The notes under the pieces are model-generated. The model had not been told where the DNA came from and ran no database searches. It saw nothing but the letters and a program-made list of their open reading frames with translations. From the NCBI GenBank assembly GCA_037951105.1, contig JBAMJV010011223.1:40399-104398 (forward strand): DNA of 64,000 bases. The letters are read 5' to 3'. This document shows, one piece after another, positions 1-12,900 of the stretch. Position 1 is the first letter of the stretch. Each line of letters opens with the position of its first letter. This stretch comes from Echinarachnius parma (Eukaryota; Echinodermata; Echinoidea; Clypeasteroida; Echinarachniidae). The position numbers and the translations under genes were made by a program.

Positions 1-204
1 AATAATGGTATAAAGGCATATCAATATTATGCGTTCCCCATTATATTGTACTTCATGTTTTTTATCTTTTGTATGTCAATATAACTGTATGTGTCTGTAC
101 GTGTTTTTGTATTGGCTTATACATATGTAATTGTAGTATGTATATACAGTATTTAAAAACGTGTGTGTGTGTGTTTTTATTTGCACGCATATTTGTGCGT
201 TTGC

Positions 205-208
205 GCGC

Positions 209-251
<43 letters not shown>

Positions 252-262
252 TGTGTGTGTTA
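205..262. repeat. (GT)n microsatellite
   Basis: A run of GT dinucleotides, preceded by shorter GT runs near 162-175. Open frames on both strands here (Val/Cys or Thr/His alternations) are products of the repeat and are not genes. Confidence 0.95.
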
Positions 263-413
263 TTCGTATGTAGTTGATATTTGGTGTAAATTGTTATGTA
301 TGTTATATTCCTTTTATGTAATGTGATATCCATTTTTATGATGCATATTATGTATACGAAATTGTTATTGATGTTTTTCCTGTTGTTTATTTGGAGGAAT
401 AACACATGAACCA

Positions 414-416
<3 letters not shown>

Positions 417-484
<68 letters not shown>
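417..484. repeat. (GT)n microsatellite
   Basis: A second, nearly perfect GT array. A (TTTG)n stretch follows at about 580-620 and drifts into TATG/TCTG. Repeat-driven open frames cross it. Confidence 0.95.
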
Positions 485-487
<3 letters not shown>

Positions 488-659
488 TGTATACGCAGTC
501 TGTTGCATACTTTTATTTTGGTAGCTCAAATAAAGACAGATGGGATCAACTTTCGAGAACTGTACATAAATATTGTTACTGTTTGTTTGTTTTTGTTTGT
601 TTGTTTGTTTGTTTGTTTGTATGTATGTCTGTCTGTTTGTTTGTTTAATCAAAGGCATT

Positions 660-830
660 CATTTCCTACACTAAACATGTTAACGGAATGTATGTATTCT
701 TTCACAATTGTAGTTTTTGTTGTCATTTTATCTCACCTGACTTTGTATACTTTCTTGTTTATTTACCTTGCAATGTGTTTAATGGAATGAAGAATAAAGT
801 TTCCATTTCAATTTCAATTTCAATAAATGA
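660..830 (+). mobile_element. Probable LINE 3' end with TTTCAA tail
   Basis: AT-rich sequence ends with an AATAAA-type signal (AGAATAAAG near 790) and then a short TTTCAA repeat. A poly(A)-like signal plus a short tandem tail is typical of CR1-like LINE 3' ends. No coding part is visible. Confidence 0.4.
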
Positions 831-1550
831 ATCACGTATGCTGTTGATATAAACCATGTCAGTGTTACTACAAATTGTTATTTATGGCCTCAGAATATAT
901 ATATTACTTGAATCACTTGATCGCCTGCCAAAGTTATGGATATGTAGCGAGACGTCTTTCTTTTTAAAGAGAGACATTGGACAAAAAAGCAAGGCAAATA
1001 TTTAAAAAATACCTTTGGCGGGAGAAAAGAGGTCAGACGTGACTTGAAACTTATTTTCTGAATTATACAAGTGCGACGTTGGAATCGGTATAATTTCTGC
1101 ATTTTAAAGGGATCGAGTAACATTGTCAAAATCCTCAAAACTTAATTGGAACTCTTGCGGTCCTCACATATACCTCATTGTATTCGTATTACCAATAGAA
1201 ACGTGGAACAGGTTTTGGTTTTCAGCATTTCCCTATCGCTAGAAAGATATTTAAGATTGAAGTGTTCAGATTTTTAAATTATCCACCGGAAAGTCATAAC
1301 TGCGTTCAAAGTTAGTGTTAAAGTTTTAAGTTTTTAAGTGAAAAGCCATGTAGAAAACCAATTCAACTCCTTTTTTCATATTTTAAGACTTTATTATATA
1401 TTATAAAACTTCGCATTATGTAAAAGTAAGGGGAAATTCAACCGGATCTTGATGGATCTTGATGATCCGTTTGTGTATTACAGTATTGTAAAGGACGTTC
1501 TCTGTAATTGCTTTATGTTATAGTTTGTCAAGTATTTCATGAACATTTCA
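831..1550. other. Intergenic, nothing recognised
   Basis: No supported gene, RNA or clear repeat. The minus-strand open frame at 890-1138 shows no recognisable motif and I do not call it. Confidence 0.5.
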
Positions 1551-1551
1551 C

Positions 1552-1786
1552 TAGTTTTAGTAATTATTTGTCTTTATTTTTGTGTGTATAAAGAATTAGG
1601 CTTACCTTGCGTATTTACTAATTATTATTGAATGGATGGTGTCTCTTTCTCGAAACTAACACAGTTTTAAGTAGTTATTTGTCTTTTTTGTTTTAGATTA
1701 AGAAGGCTTACCTTTAAATTGTTTTACTAATTAGTATTAAATCGATAGTGTCTCTTTTCGCAAGACTAACACAGGTTATTACTCGT
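1552..1786. repeat. Imperfect tandem duplication of ~115 bp
   Basis: Two successive units share AGTAATTATTTGTCTTT-like, AGGCTTACCTT, TTACTAATTA and GTGTCTCTTT..ACTAACACAG blocks in the same order. Units are about 1552-1665 and 1666-1786. Non-coding. Confidence 0.7.
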
Positions 1787-2104
1787 TCTGCATCGATTGG
1801 ATTTCCGTACGTTATAATTCTGATGAATTTGCCATGTCTTTGGCAAACAGCGCTAATATCGGTAAAACGTGTTCCTTAATTGGATTTCTATCAAATACTT
1901 CATCGTGAGTTAGATAGGATGTATATATACGCAAAACACACACGGAATAGGAATGGGAAAAGGGTATCTACTGAGAAATATATAATTAAAGAGAGAATCG
2001 CTATTAGTTTGATAGCTTGCTAATCAGTATTTTAATCTATGTAATTATCGAGGATGCGTGGATGGTATAAGAAAGTAAATCTAATCATCATGTTATCCGT
2101 CCTT

Positions 2105-2185
2105 GCGTTCGTTATTTCCATGTTTCTTTCATTTTACTCTTTAATTTTCCATGAAATAAATCATTGATTGATTGATCCATCCAGC
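2105..2185 (+). mobile_element. Probable LINE 3' end with ATTG tail
   Basis: The sequence CCATGAAATAAATCATTGATTG combines a poly(A)-like signal with a short ATTG repeat, as at CR1-like LINE ends. It leads into TCCATCCATT-like simple sequence and then the TTCG satellite. Confidence 0.35.
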
Positions 2186-2285
2186 CATCTATCTATCCAT
2201 TCAATCATTCTTTCAACACCATTAATTCTTTTATTAGTTGATCAAGTAATTCTTCCATTCTGTCTTTCTTTCATCCACCCTTTCA

Positions 2286-3163
2286 TTAATTTATTAATTC
2301 GATCGTTCGTCCGTCCATTCGTTCGATTGTTCGTTCGTTCGTTGGTTCGTTCGTTCGTTCGTTTGTTCGTTCGTTCGTTCGTTCGTCTGTCCGTCCGTTC
2401 GTTCGTTCGTTCGTTCGTTCGTTCGTCCATTCGTTCGTTCGTACGTTCGTTCGTTCGTTCGTTCGTCCGTCCGTTTGTTCGTTCGTTCGTTCGTTCGTTC
2501 GTTCGTTCGTTCGTTCGTTCGTTCGTTCGTTCGTTCGTTCGTTAGTTCGTTCGTTCGTTCATTCGTTCGTTCGTTTGTTCATTCGTTTGTTCGTTCGTTT
2601 GTTCGTTTGTTCGTTCATTCGTTCGTTCGTTCGTTCGTTCGTCCATTCGTTCGTTCGTTCGTTCGTTCGTTTGTTCGTTCGTTCGTTCGTTCGTTCGTTC
2701 GTTCGTTCGTCCGTCCGTTCGTTCGTTCGTTCGTTCGTTTCGTTCGTTCGTTCGTTCGTTCGTTCGTTCGTACGTACGTCCGTCCGTCCGTCCGTCCGTT
2801 CGTTCGTTCGTTCGTTCGTTCGTTCGTCTATTCGGTTGTTCGTTCGTTCGTTCGTCTATTCGGTTGTTCGTTCGTTCGTTTGTTCGTCCATTCGTTTGTT
2901 CGTTCGTTCGTTCGTTCATTCGTTCGTTCGTTCGTTCGTTCGTTCGTTCGTTCGTCCGTCCGTCCGTCCGTCCGTCCGTCCGTCCGTCTGTCCGTCCGTC
3001 CGTTCGTTCGTTCGTTCGTTCGTTCGTTCGTTCGTTCGTCCGTTCGTTCGTCCATTCGTTTGTTCGTTCGTTCGTTTGTTCGTTCGTTCGTTAGTTCGTT
3101 GGTTCGTTCGTTGGTTCGTTCGTTCGTTCGTTCGTTCGTTTGTTCGTTCGTTCGTTCGTTCAT
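2286..3163. repeat. (TTCG)n tetranucleotide satellite
   Basis: About 0.9 kb of TTCG repeats, interspersed with TCCG, TTTG and TTCA variants. Because the array is a tetranucleotide, all frames stay open and give Val-Arg-Ser-Phe or Asn-Glu-Arg-Thr repeats on the two strands. Single-base slips (near 2739 and 2834) shift the frame without closing it. I do not regard any of these open frames as a gene. Confidence 0.95.
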
Positions 3164-4364
3164 GTTTCCTTCCTTCATCTTTACATTTTCTCCTCAAATT
3201 ACCTCCGTATAAGTCCAGTCGGTTAGTATATTTGTCAGCGCACACGGGGCGCACACTTAAAGAGGAGTTGTGCATGTCAAAATAATTCACCAGAAATATG
3301 AAACAACCCCTCACCTGCTAAACAGGGGGCATGTTGAACTCATTATGGTGATATATAGAGGGTTAGAGGTGGTGCTGGGTACTAATCAGTTCATAGTTAT
3401 TAATAACATCATCATCTCCCGCGATGCTTTTCAGAATTTAACCCTTAAAAGTGACAGTGATATCAGAGCATCGTAGAATATTGTGTGTATTGAAATGGGA
3501 CACGGGAATTTAACGCTTAATTGGGAGGGGTGAATTTGACAATAATCTTACGCGCTATTCCCAACGCGTCGGCGTGAGTCACTCACATAGAATTATGAAT
3601 AAACAAGCCAACCACTCGTTTATAACTCACATACAAACATGCGCACGCACACATCGGCTTTGAAGACGGCATTTTTACAATTCTAATACCTATACTAAAC
3701 GTTTAACTAAATTTTAGGCTGACCCATGAAGTAATGAGCCAAAATTGGCATCCATTTGATTAGCATACAAGTTTACCAGAATAAAGACACACAATTCGAA
3801 AGACAAAATATGAGATTTACTACTCCGGATATAAACTGCAAACATTAAAAAGAAAGTAATGAAAACATATGGAACCATTGCTAGAAGACGTTCAATAAAA
3901 ACTAACATGATTGTTTACGAACGTTAGGGTAATTACAGTAAGCAATACTAGTATCAATACAAAAATCATCATATTTCTACAACACGCCAATAAATTCAGT
4001 TCTGTATATAATTATAAAAGTATAGATTTATATAGATTCTCTACTCACTTAATTTGTAATTTGAAGGACGCCATCTGTGTCAATAGACAATATATTTTAT
4101 AGGTTTATATTTTTCAATTTTCAGTTGTATAATGGTTGCTAGGTAAAATAGCGTCTGCAGTTAACTGGTTGGTTGACGATAGTGACGTAGCTGCAAAGGA
4201 CACGTGCCCCCCCCCCCCCCCCTCCCCCGTAATATGACACACACGAAAGAGTAATCAAAACACAATGAGGGAATAATGATCAATTAAAGAAATACATTAT
4301 AGAGTGGTGACCAATAATTGGCGTATCTCCCATTCAGTCCGACCACACTAAGTTACGCCTCTGG
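3164..4364. other. Intergenic, nothing recognised
   Basis: AT-rich DNA with no supported gene. It holds a C homopolymer near 4206-4226. The short open frames (for example 3270-3476 and 3714-3908) lack motifs, splice context or homologous blocks elsewhere in the window. Confidence 0.5.
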
Positions 4365-5129
4365 TAATGCTAGGTTTACACCATGTCCCCGGCGGCCACG
4401 GCAGCCCCGTTTCAGGCCACCGTGGACTAAACGGGATGGACGTGAGACAACGCGGGGGGGGGGGGGGGGGCGGAATGGGCAAACGTGACTGCCGTGTATG
4501 CCGGGCCAGATTTTTAAACTGTCAACAAATTTGCAACGGCAACCTAGCAGGCCGTTGTAAAACGAGGTGAACGCAACAAAACGTGACAGGCCGTAGCAAA
4601 ACTTGGAGGATGTCCGTAGTAGGACGGGAAAACATTCCCCGACATCTCACGGTCCTTTCCCGTCCTACTACGGGCAGCCTCCAAGTTTTGTTACGGCCTA
4701 TTACGTACTTTCACGTTTTGTTGCGTTCACCCCGTTTTACTATGGCCTGCACCGTGACTGCCGTGGCAAATTTGTTGACAGTTTACAAATCTGGCCCGGC
4801 ATCCACGGCAATCGCGGCCTGTCACGTTTGCCAATTCCGTCCCCCCGCGTTGTCTCACGTCCATCCCGTTTTGTCCACGGTGGCCTGAAACGGGGCTGCC
4901 GTGGCCGCCAGGAACATGGTGTAAACGCACCATCAGTGGGGGAAGGGGCTCTTCCCCCCACGGCCCGTCACGGATACCGTGATAGACCGTGATAGACCGT
5001 GAGAAAACTTGGCAAGACCTAACAAAATTTGAATACAGAGGAAAAATGTGTCAAAATCTCACGGCGCACTACGTTTTGGGCAAACGGGGCTGCCGTGGCC
5101 GCCGGGGACATGGTGTAAACCTAGCATTA
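4365..5129. mobile_element. Foldback/MITE with long inverted repeats
   Basis: The left end TAATGCTAGGTTTACACC matches in inverted orientation the right end at about 5112-5129. Each end is followed by a GC-rich block of about 25 bp (GGCGGCCACGGCAGCCCCG). The centre folds at about 4605-4686, where a TAGTAGGACGGGAAA arm meets its complement. A second, slightly diverged right end lies at about 4885-4930, so the element is compound. It encodes nothing convincing. Confidence 0.85.
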
Positions 5130-6480
5130 ACAATTATTTGTGTCTCTCTCACGAAGATTTATTTAAAATGCACAGCTAAAAGCTTCTTATTAGCAAAAAG
5201 TAAATATGATTTCATTTGAACACATATAGAGTTGTAAATATTTCTATAGAGCTCTATGTTTTAACCAAGGATATGTGTAACTTCTCACGTATTGTGGGAT
5301 GTATTTACATGCTGAACCGTTGCGTATATACCCAACATAAAACAAAAACAAAAATACTTTAAGATGTTCTCCTTCGTCTCGAAACGTGATTGCTTCCATA
5401 TAAAAGAAAATAAATTGTTTGATTGTAATGCAAATTGTTTGTAATTATTGTATACATTTCATGATGTTTCATCTTCCTTTCCCCTGTATTCAAATCAAAC
5501 CTTTCGTTAAAGCCAGTAAATAATGACAGTAATGGAATAGTTACCGATGCATCTTTATTGGCCAAATTAATTGAAAAATATTGTTGAAATAGTATTAAAA
5601 AACGGCCTTTTTGGTTAAATCCGAACCCACATCTCTTCGCCTGGCAGGGTTTTGTTGGCTATATATACGGTCGACAAGCCCGCATGCCACGCATACATGC
5701 GCTTGCATAGCTTTTGCACGCAGCGTATATATTGGGGTTGAATTGAATCTATGGTAAAAAGCTTAAAAAAACAAAACATTTTTATTGCTCAAATAGTTAT
5801 TTTCAAAGCAGTATTTGTCAAAATCTTTACATTCATAGATAAATGATTTAATTATTATATCACACGGTTGGTTATGAAGGCATAGGTTTTAATTTTTTGT
5901 TTTGTGTGGGGTGTTTCCCATTACTGGTATTTATTTGAAGAGTTTAATTCCTAAAGGCGCTAAATGTACATTGTTTCAACTTACAGAAAAACAGGTTTCT
6001 TTGCCCAACTTTGAACACATGCCTAGGGGAATCTGAAAATGGAACGTTCCATATGCTGATGTTGATTGTGTAATTTGTCCTAAAATTTAGATTTCTAGAT
6101 AGCAACGTAGCTTTTTTAATGACTGGTATTGCTAACTCAATATCATGGAAAATGGATTTAGCGCCTTTTGGAACTAATCTCTTCATTATTTTATATTTAA
6201 AAAAATATATTTTCGAACGATGCAATTCATAATAGCCTTTCGACATAACAGTTGCACTTACTTAGTGTTTCATTTTGATCAACGCCCTTCCTGTTTTTAT
6301 CAAAGGAAGCTGTTTATACTAATAGTAATACACCTTATTGTAAAGATTACACACAACAAAAATAGTTAACGTTGTACAGTATTAAAAGTTCACAAATCCT
6401 ATTAAAACGGTTAATTTCCATCATTCAATAATTATAGCTCTTCTATATTATAATAATAAATAATTCAACATCAGATTTTA
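5130..6480. other. Intergenic; holds a dispersed repeat
   Basis: No gene is supported. The block at about 5775-5845 recurs inverted at about 34968-35035, marking a dispersed repeat. The minus-strand open frame at 5944-6246 has no recognisable domain. Confidence 0.45.
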
Positions 6481-6947
6481 ACGTCATTCAGTTCAATACC
6501 CCTTTCGCAGTAAAGTAACGGTGACGCTGGACCGTTAATACATTAATGATTCACGATGCGTGAATTAAAATCTGCCTATATACGAGGCCATAATGAAAAA
6601 TCAAATCATACTTTATTCTTAAAGGGATCCATTAATTTTAGTGTAAGATTCTTTTGAATAATGTGTAAAAGTTATTTTTTTAACAGAGAAATCTGATCAT
6701 AGATATCTCCATGATTAGGGGGAGTTTCTTAATCAAAACCCACACAAACATCAGCTGACATGCGCGGGACTAGTAGTCCTCGTGTGGGAGAACAAGTTAG
6801 AATTTCTCTGAAGTCCCAGACTTACAAAGATCAGAGGGGAAATAAAGTATTTTGTATATATAGTAGTTTGTATATTTCACGACGCCATCCTTCATTTCCC
6901 TATATTATAAGTTTGTTTGTTTGTTTCGTATGACATATATGCACATT

Positions 6948-7590
6948 CTATAAATTCAAGTCTAAGCCTTTCAGCCAGTTCAGAGCAGCATCTGTTGTCT
7001 GATGAATCCCCTCAAAGCTATCGGGGAAACATCGGAGAGGGTAGTCATTTACCACGTGCTGCACTGTCTGGTCTGGATTCCCGCATTCACATGCAGGGCT
7101 GTCTTTCATTTTCCATCGATGGAGATGATGGGCTGACCTTGCATGGAGTGTTCTTATCCTGTTCAGTGTCACCCATTGCTTTCTGGGGAGGTTGAAGCCT
7201 GCTGGCTCTGACGTAGGGTCCTGTACAAGGTCTTGATTAGGGAAGTCGGATTCCGCCCAGGTTTTGCGCCATTCTCCTTTTAGGTCGAACTCTTCTAGAG
7301 ACTTCGTAGAAGCCCAAAATATGGGTAGGTTCCCTAGTAGGTCCTCGTGGATAGGTAGGTCTGGGTTGATGGAGGTGCGGTGTAGTTCCTTGCGCATTAT
7401 CTCCTGTCTGCGTACTCGAGGGGGAGCAATGTGGGAGAGAGCAGGTAGCCATTGAAGAGGACTGGTGTTGACTTAAGAGTGCCAGTAATTATTCTCATTG
7501 CTGAGTTAAGATGACATCTACCTTCTTGGTATGACAGCTCTCTGCCCACACTGGTGAGCAGTACTCTGCAACATAGTACACTAGTGCTAA
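6948..7590 (-). pseudogene. LINE ORF2 C-terminal fragment
   Basis: On the minus strand a decayed reverse-transcriptase tail is readable. YYVAEYCSPVW is encoded just inside 7590, a stop follows, and then comes an open stretch of about 149 codons (7397-6948) with LPRKQWVTLNRIRT, a CECG cysteine pair, QTVQHVV and a terminal LNWLKGLDLNL. These are hallmarks of the thumb-to-C-terminus part of Jockey/RTE-like non-LTR retrotransposons. The endonuclease and polymerase core are missing. The exact clade is uncertain. It is a dead fragment, and a small foldback abuts its upstream edge. Confidence 0.75.
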
Positions 7591-7691
7591 CATGGGCGTC
7601 GATCTGTCATTGATACCCATTCATCAGGGGGGATGATCTATTCATTCATCCCCCCTGATGAATATGTATTACGTAAGTATCGACGCCCATG
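7591..7691. mobile_element. Small foldback element (~100 bp)
   Basis: The ends CATGGGCGTCGAT and ATCGACGCCCATG are perfect inverse complements, with further pairing inside (TCATCAGGGGGGATGA against TCATCCCCCCTGATGA). The same end motif recurs near 55728, so it is a dispersed family. Confidence 0.8.
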
Positions 7692-7698
7692 AGTGCTA

Positions 7699-8034
7699 AA
7701 GGGCCCGTTACACATTCACGGTGCAAACACGGATGACCACGGATTGTGGTCCGGGGTACTCCCAGTTGGGTCCGGGATGCTCCGTGTTGCCTCCGGCGTC
7801 ATCCTGGGGCGCAGCAGGGAAAATTAAACCTGCTTAATTTTCACCGGGAGCTCGGTGTTGAGACCGGCCAAAATTCTATTGTTCAGCTCATCCGTGTTGA
7901 CTCCGTGTTGCTTCCTTGCTTATCCGTATATACACCGTGTTCGTACCGTACTTATCCGTGTTGGCACCGTACTTGGACCGTACTGACACCGGCCCTCGAT
8001 CCGTGTTGGCACCGTGAATGTGTAACGGGCCCTT
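7699..8034. mobile_element. MITE with ~26 bp terminal inverted repeats
   Basis: The left end AAGGGCCCGTTACACATTCA is the inverse complement of the right end, and pairing continues through CGGTGC. The interior repeats CCGTGTTG-like motifs. It is non-coding; the open frames at 7746-8036 and 7920-8123 are incidental. Confidence 0.85.
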
Positions 8035-8723
8035 GAGCAGGCTGTTCGAAGCGTTTGTGTGCCTGAACCCCAGCTGTTTCCTGCTAGCTTCCGGATAATG
8101 TTGACTCTATTATAAGTTAACATAATATATACAAAATCTACAAGAGTTTACTTGGATCAATCTATACATTAACAAGTTCATGGTACTTTGCCTTGGGCAA
8201 ACTTCAATTACATCTTTATAAGTTTGGTATACGTATTTTTTTATATATTTTTTTATTATTAATTAACCATCCTTATTTGAATGAATAGTATAGAATTTTC
8301 TTCCAGAGAATGTTATTTTTTTTATAGATATTTAACATTCTTAAATTCGTCTTATTTTAGACAATACAATGAAAATATGTTTCCTTTAAACAAATGTTAA
8401 TTTCAGATATTAACAATATTTAAAAAAATCTTGTTTTCAAATGTATGAAAGTTATGAAAATTGACGAACCAAATACCTTAATCTGTCAAGAGTCCAACAA
8501 GAATTTTTTTTCTTCTAGGCGTGGTGCGGTCAGGATATGGAAACAGTGCAACGTAACTGACTAAAGCCTCTGTTTATAAAAACAAAATAGACTCAACTAT
8601 AAGACTAAACCTGATTAGCGTTAATACTTAATGCCCGTCGGGCGATTCTTCCCGCGTCTTATACCATGCTTACGTAGGTACAACTATGAATTATTAAAAC
8701 AAAATAGTATTATAAATAATTAA
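8035..8723. other. Intergenic, nothing recognised
   Basis: AT-rich upstream part of the duplicated block. A similar stretch lies at about 32280-32600 (TTCTTCCAGAGAATGTTATTTT is shared in shorter pieces). No gene is supported. Confidence 0.5.
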
Positions 8724-9130
8724 TATAGGTTTTCCCGCTCAATTTCGCGATTGTGTCATTCAAATTGATAATAGGAGCAAACGAATTCGCGCGATTTGCG
8801 ATCGCTGTGTCAAAGCAGCATTCCAATTCGTAAATAGTCGTTCCTTTTCATCAACGGTCATTCAAATTGAAACGTAGTTTACGCTGGCGCCTCTTCGGTC
8901 ATTCGAATTCGTCTAAAGGCATGACGCGTTAATTTGTATGCACCATTCTCGAACTCGAGAGCCCATAAATGAACTCGAGAGCCCATAAATGAACTCCTGT
9001 GTCTATTCACAAACGCTTGCACTTATTCGGAATTTGAAAGACACCAACGATTACCCGGCAATGCGTGAATTTGAATGACCCTTAATGAATTCGATTGGAA
9101 AAAGTGTCAAATTGAGCGGGAAAACCTATA
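8724..9130. mobile_element. MITE family 'TATAGGTTTTCCCGCTC', copy A
   Basis: The ends TATAGGTTTTCCCGCTCAAT and its inverse complement at about 9111-9130 bound a 407 bp non-coding element. The same element sits at the matching place in copy B (31800-32271), so it was present before the duplication. The interior has been partly rearranged, including a short direct repeat near 8953-8994. Confidence 0.85.
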
Positions 9131-9947
9131 ATGAATTATTATTTTGTCCGATTATATAAATTATCGGACAGAAAGGGGACTAGAAATTGACATTTTATAC
9201 GGTACATAGCAAAATCAGTTATGATTATAGAAAACCGTCTACCTACAAATGAGAAGATTCTTTATAAAAAAAATTTCTTTATAAATGTATAGCAGGATGG
9301 TGCAGGTGGTTGTTATAATAGTTGCTTTTAAGGAAATTAGGATCTGATCCCCTCGCGCACTTTCGACGTAGTTTTTTTCTTTTCTTCTTCTTATGGGTAA
9401 TGCATTAATTCCAATCCCCTTTACCATGTTTACGAATAAATATGTGATGCCCCCTCTACAAGCTTAGCGAAGAACAAACATATTTATTATGCGACTACTT
9501 AAAGGTCATCAAGCGTGGGTATGCTACACAGCGGGTCGCCATTTTGAACTAGACTAGTTTGCGCGCACCGCATGACACCTGAGCTAACGTGCATTACGCA
9601 CCGTGCGCAACGCGTACGCAAGATGGCGCAGCGCATCTGATTTTACGAATCTGAACTACTTTAATGTCAAATGCATGATTTGGGCATGCTCAATGCGTTT
9701 ATATTTCCAAACTATCATGCGCAACTGCCGGCAACCTCACGCGAAATCTGCTAAATAGAAAGTGTTCGTCTGCAGCGTCTTACCGGTTATTATTATGTAT
9801 CAAATCTTCGCCCCGAGCCGCAACCAATCTTATAAAATCCAGGGGCTTCATCCTTGTCTTAAGCATTCTAGTTTCCTTATTCTCCCATTGGAGGAGCAAC
9901 AACTTCATCCTCGCATCCAGTCTCACTGCTGGCTTTTAAATCTTACC
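9131..9947 (+). promoter_or_regulatory. Upstream region and 5' leader of receptor copy A
   Basis: Non-coding sequence colinear with copy B at about 32600-33558. In copy B a TATA-like TTTATATAAG lies about 190 bp before the start codon; the aligned place in copy A reads CTAAATAGAAAG (about 9752-9763), so the box is absent. A frame is open upstream of 9948 in copy A, but the copy B counterpart has a TGA 15 bp before the ATG. I therefore treat this segment as leader. Confidence 0.45.
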
Positions 9948-12900
9948 ATGGAGAATCTAGCAGCATCCACGACACCGCTGTACGAATCATACCAAAATGC
10001 AACCGTCGTCGATTCCTACAACTCGACGTCGGTGACCACGGTCGATACGCTGGACACGGTTTTCGATGACCTGAACGCTACCGATGACGCGACGATGGGT
10101 GGTGGGAACCTCGTCCCGCCCGCCGTAATGCTCCTGCTGCAGTACTTCAAGATCATGGTCGACGCCATCGGCCTGCTCGGCAACGCTGTGGTCATCATCA
10201 TGATCGTGAGTTTCCGCGACCTCCACACGGCCCCCAACTTCCACTTCCTCAACATGGCTCTTGCTGACGCCTTACTCCTGCTCAACAACCTTGTCACGCG
10301 GGTCGGCTTCGCCTTCGATTTCAACATCTTTCTCGCGCTCAAGTGCTTGCCTTCATACCTTCACAAGGTGCGTGTTTGTCTGTTTATTCATTTATTATTT
10401 TCTTTCACGAAATAGAAATAAATTCGATTTCATTTGTATATGTTTTGTTTGTTAATTTCTTTAATTATTGTATCACGTTATAAACAAATATAGAACATTT
10501 ATTCGATAATTTTGAACCAGCCGTTGATTGTTTTATTTGATGCTTTCTCTTTTCAAAAAATTACAAATGAGGTTTTTAAATAGTTGTTGATTATCTTCTC
10601 TATCTAATTACTATTTCAACAAAACATCACATGCAGGATATTTAAATTTTGTTTAAATGGTTGAAACCGATGAGTGTTTAGAGAGCGCCCTCTTGAGTTT
10701 TAACTTCTCTTTTTGAATAATAACAGGCTTTTTACTTAGTCATTTGTTATTTTGTATACCTGTCGAGCATGGTGGAGTTGTAATTATTAGTTTGTTTGTA
10801 ATGGTGCCGGTTTTGGTTACTAAAATGCAGTTTGACCAAAACTGTACTCTCTTTACCAAAACTCAACTATGCCTTTAATTCCAATCATAATTATACAATT
10901 TAAAGGTGACGTACAGTGAGTAAATAATGTAACTAATTATTTTTACTTATCAGGCTTACTAAAAGACGGTAGAAAGGAAGATAAGTTTATCAAATGATTA
11001 GAGATATAAAATATTGTGTTGCTTATCTAACGCCCACGCCCCAGGCTGAGACCAGCGGTTTATTTTCGAAGGGTCCGTTAGCTCAACTGGCCCAACCCAG
11101 GGGTGGGGTTAGTTAACATACAGATCACCGTTAATTTTATATTATCAAAATATAAAATACAAACAAACAAATCCAGAAATAAAGTGCTTGGACACGATTT
11201 AAATTAAAATGTCACTTGGCAAATATTTATTTACGATAAAATGCATGTCGGGATTACAAATCCCATGCAATTAATTTCAACTAAAGCAAACTTATCTAAT
11301 TAGCAAACTTTAAATCTAAATCAACCAGTTGCAATAAATGTTATTGCAAGACGGTAAGAATCAAAATAATACCTACTTAATAATTAGCTATCAAACACTT
11401 ATACTAAGGTCTTAGGGGGAAGGGAAGGGATATGTTACGGGAAATGAAATTAGTATATGGTGGCCACTTAGCTTAATATATATTTCGATCGCGGACTTCA
11501 ACGCGCTTGTAGTGTCGATGAGCTGGGATGGGGCGACGGCTCAAGGAGGTGTGCGACCACTCGGGGACGGGTACGACTTCGGGCTCGGCTCGATGTCGGG
11601 ACGGGACTGGTTACGGGCTGGACTTACGCCGGAACGGCCTGGACCTCCTTGGCACAACTGTGGCAACCAGTTTGTTGCTGAAATGCGCTAGGGATGCCGT
11701 GAGCAATAATGGTTTGCTCTTCGGCAAAGACTCCTTGAATAGGCAGCTTTTAAATATAATTTCCCTTGGCGCAAAGTTCTCCTTGCAATTTAGCTCAAGT
11801 TGCTCCAACGAAATGTCCAAATTATAACTTGTAGATATTTGTAAATTAATAATTAGTCCGATGAGGATGGTAGGTGACGGGAAACAGGGGTGGGATGAGA
11901 GCTAACTGCTCTTGGTTACTGCTACCTTACTATGATATTCGTGTGACTCCTGGTAAATGTCCTATTACATTCCCTTTTATATGGGCCCTTAACTACATGG
12001 CCCTATGGAGGCTCATTCCTGTCCATCATAGGGGGTAGGGGTTCTTGTAACTTTGTGATTGAATACATTCTCTAATTTCCTAAAATAATGACTTCAACTT
12101 ATTCCTATTGGTCAAAGGCATTTTGTTTGGGGTGTGGTTTAATATAATAGTCCCGCCTCTACAGGAAATACAAAAAGAATATCAAAATTATCTTGAAGAG
12201 TAAGCATATTTTCTCCATAGTAACAATGGTCATTCATCACACCAATATCTTATAATTAATACCCAGTAGCCAGAAAGTCTACCCCCAATTCTAAACAAAA
12301 TTCTAGATTGACGTCCAACAAAGTTATTATATTCTTTATAAAAAATGACCAGACTAAGAGAAAACAGGTATCTTTCTTCGCCCGCTTGCCCATTATGTGG
12401 AGGCCAAAGAGTCTATTAATGTGATTTAGAATATTCTTCCTTCATAAAATGATCCCTAATGTATACAACACCGCAAGGTCCAGACCATTAAGTGTGTGTC
12501 CATGCACTGCTAGCACATGAAGAGGTCAAGTATGAAGGTTGTAGGACCACACTAAAAGTGGAGAAACTAAATGGATCGTGTGAAAAGGACAAAACTATAA
12601 TCTACTACCAAAAGGTCTTAACTCTTACCCCTCTTTATTTCTAAAAGGGCCTAAATTCTATCTCGCTACATCTTCCCCTCTGCCACTGAATGGTGACCTC
12701 GCCATTCCCCAAAATAAAATATATTACATAACACAACACAAAATTAATTATAAGTACAACTGCCTTTCCTAAACAAATAGGGTTTTGCCAAATGACATCT
12801 TCACTACTACCAAAACCGAACTCAATTGATGCCTACTGCGCTCATATAAAATATATGAAGGCAATAGCATATGACACGATAAACTTAATGACCTAAGTAG

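Noticed and set aside
2168..3314. Long open frames with Val-Arg-Ser-Phe or Asn-Glu-Arg-Thr repeats on both strands
   Set aside because: They are translations of the TTCG satellite, which has no stop in any frame.
9762..9947. N-terminal extension of receptor copy A upstream of 9948
   Set aside because: The frame is open, but copy B has a stop 15 bp before the same ATG and the extension has no receptor-like features.
11528..11827. 99-codon open frame in the LTR, repeated identically at 21084-21383
   Set aside because: It lies inside both LTRs and is opposite to the direction of element transcription, with no domain.
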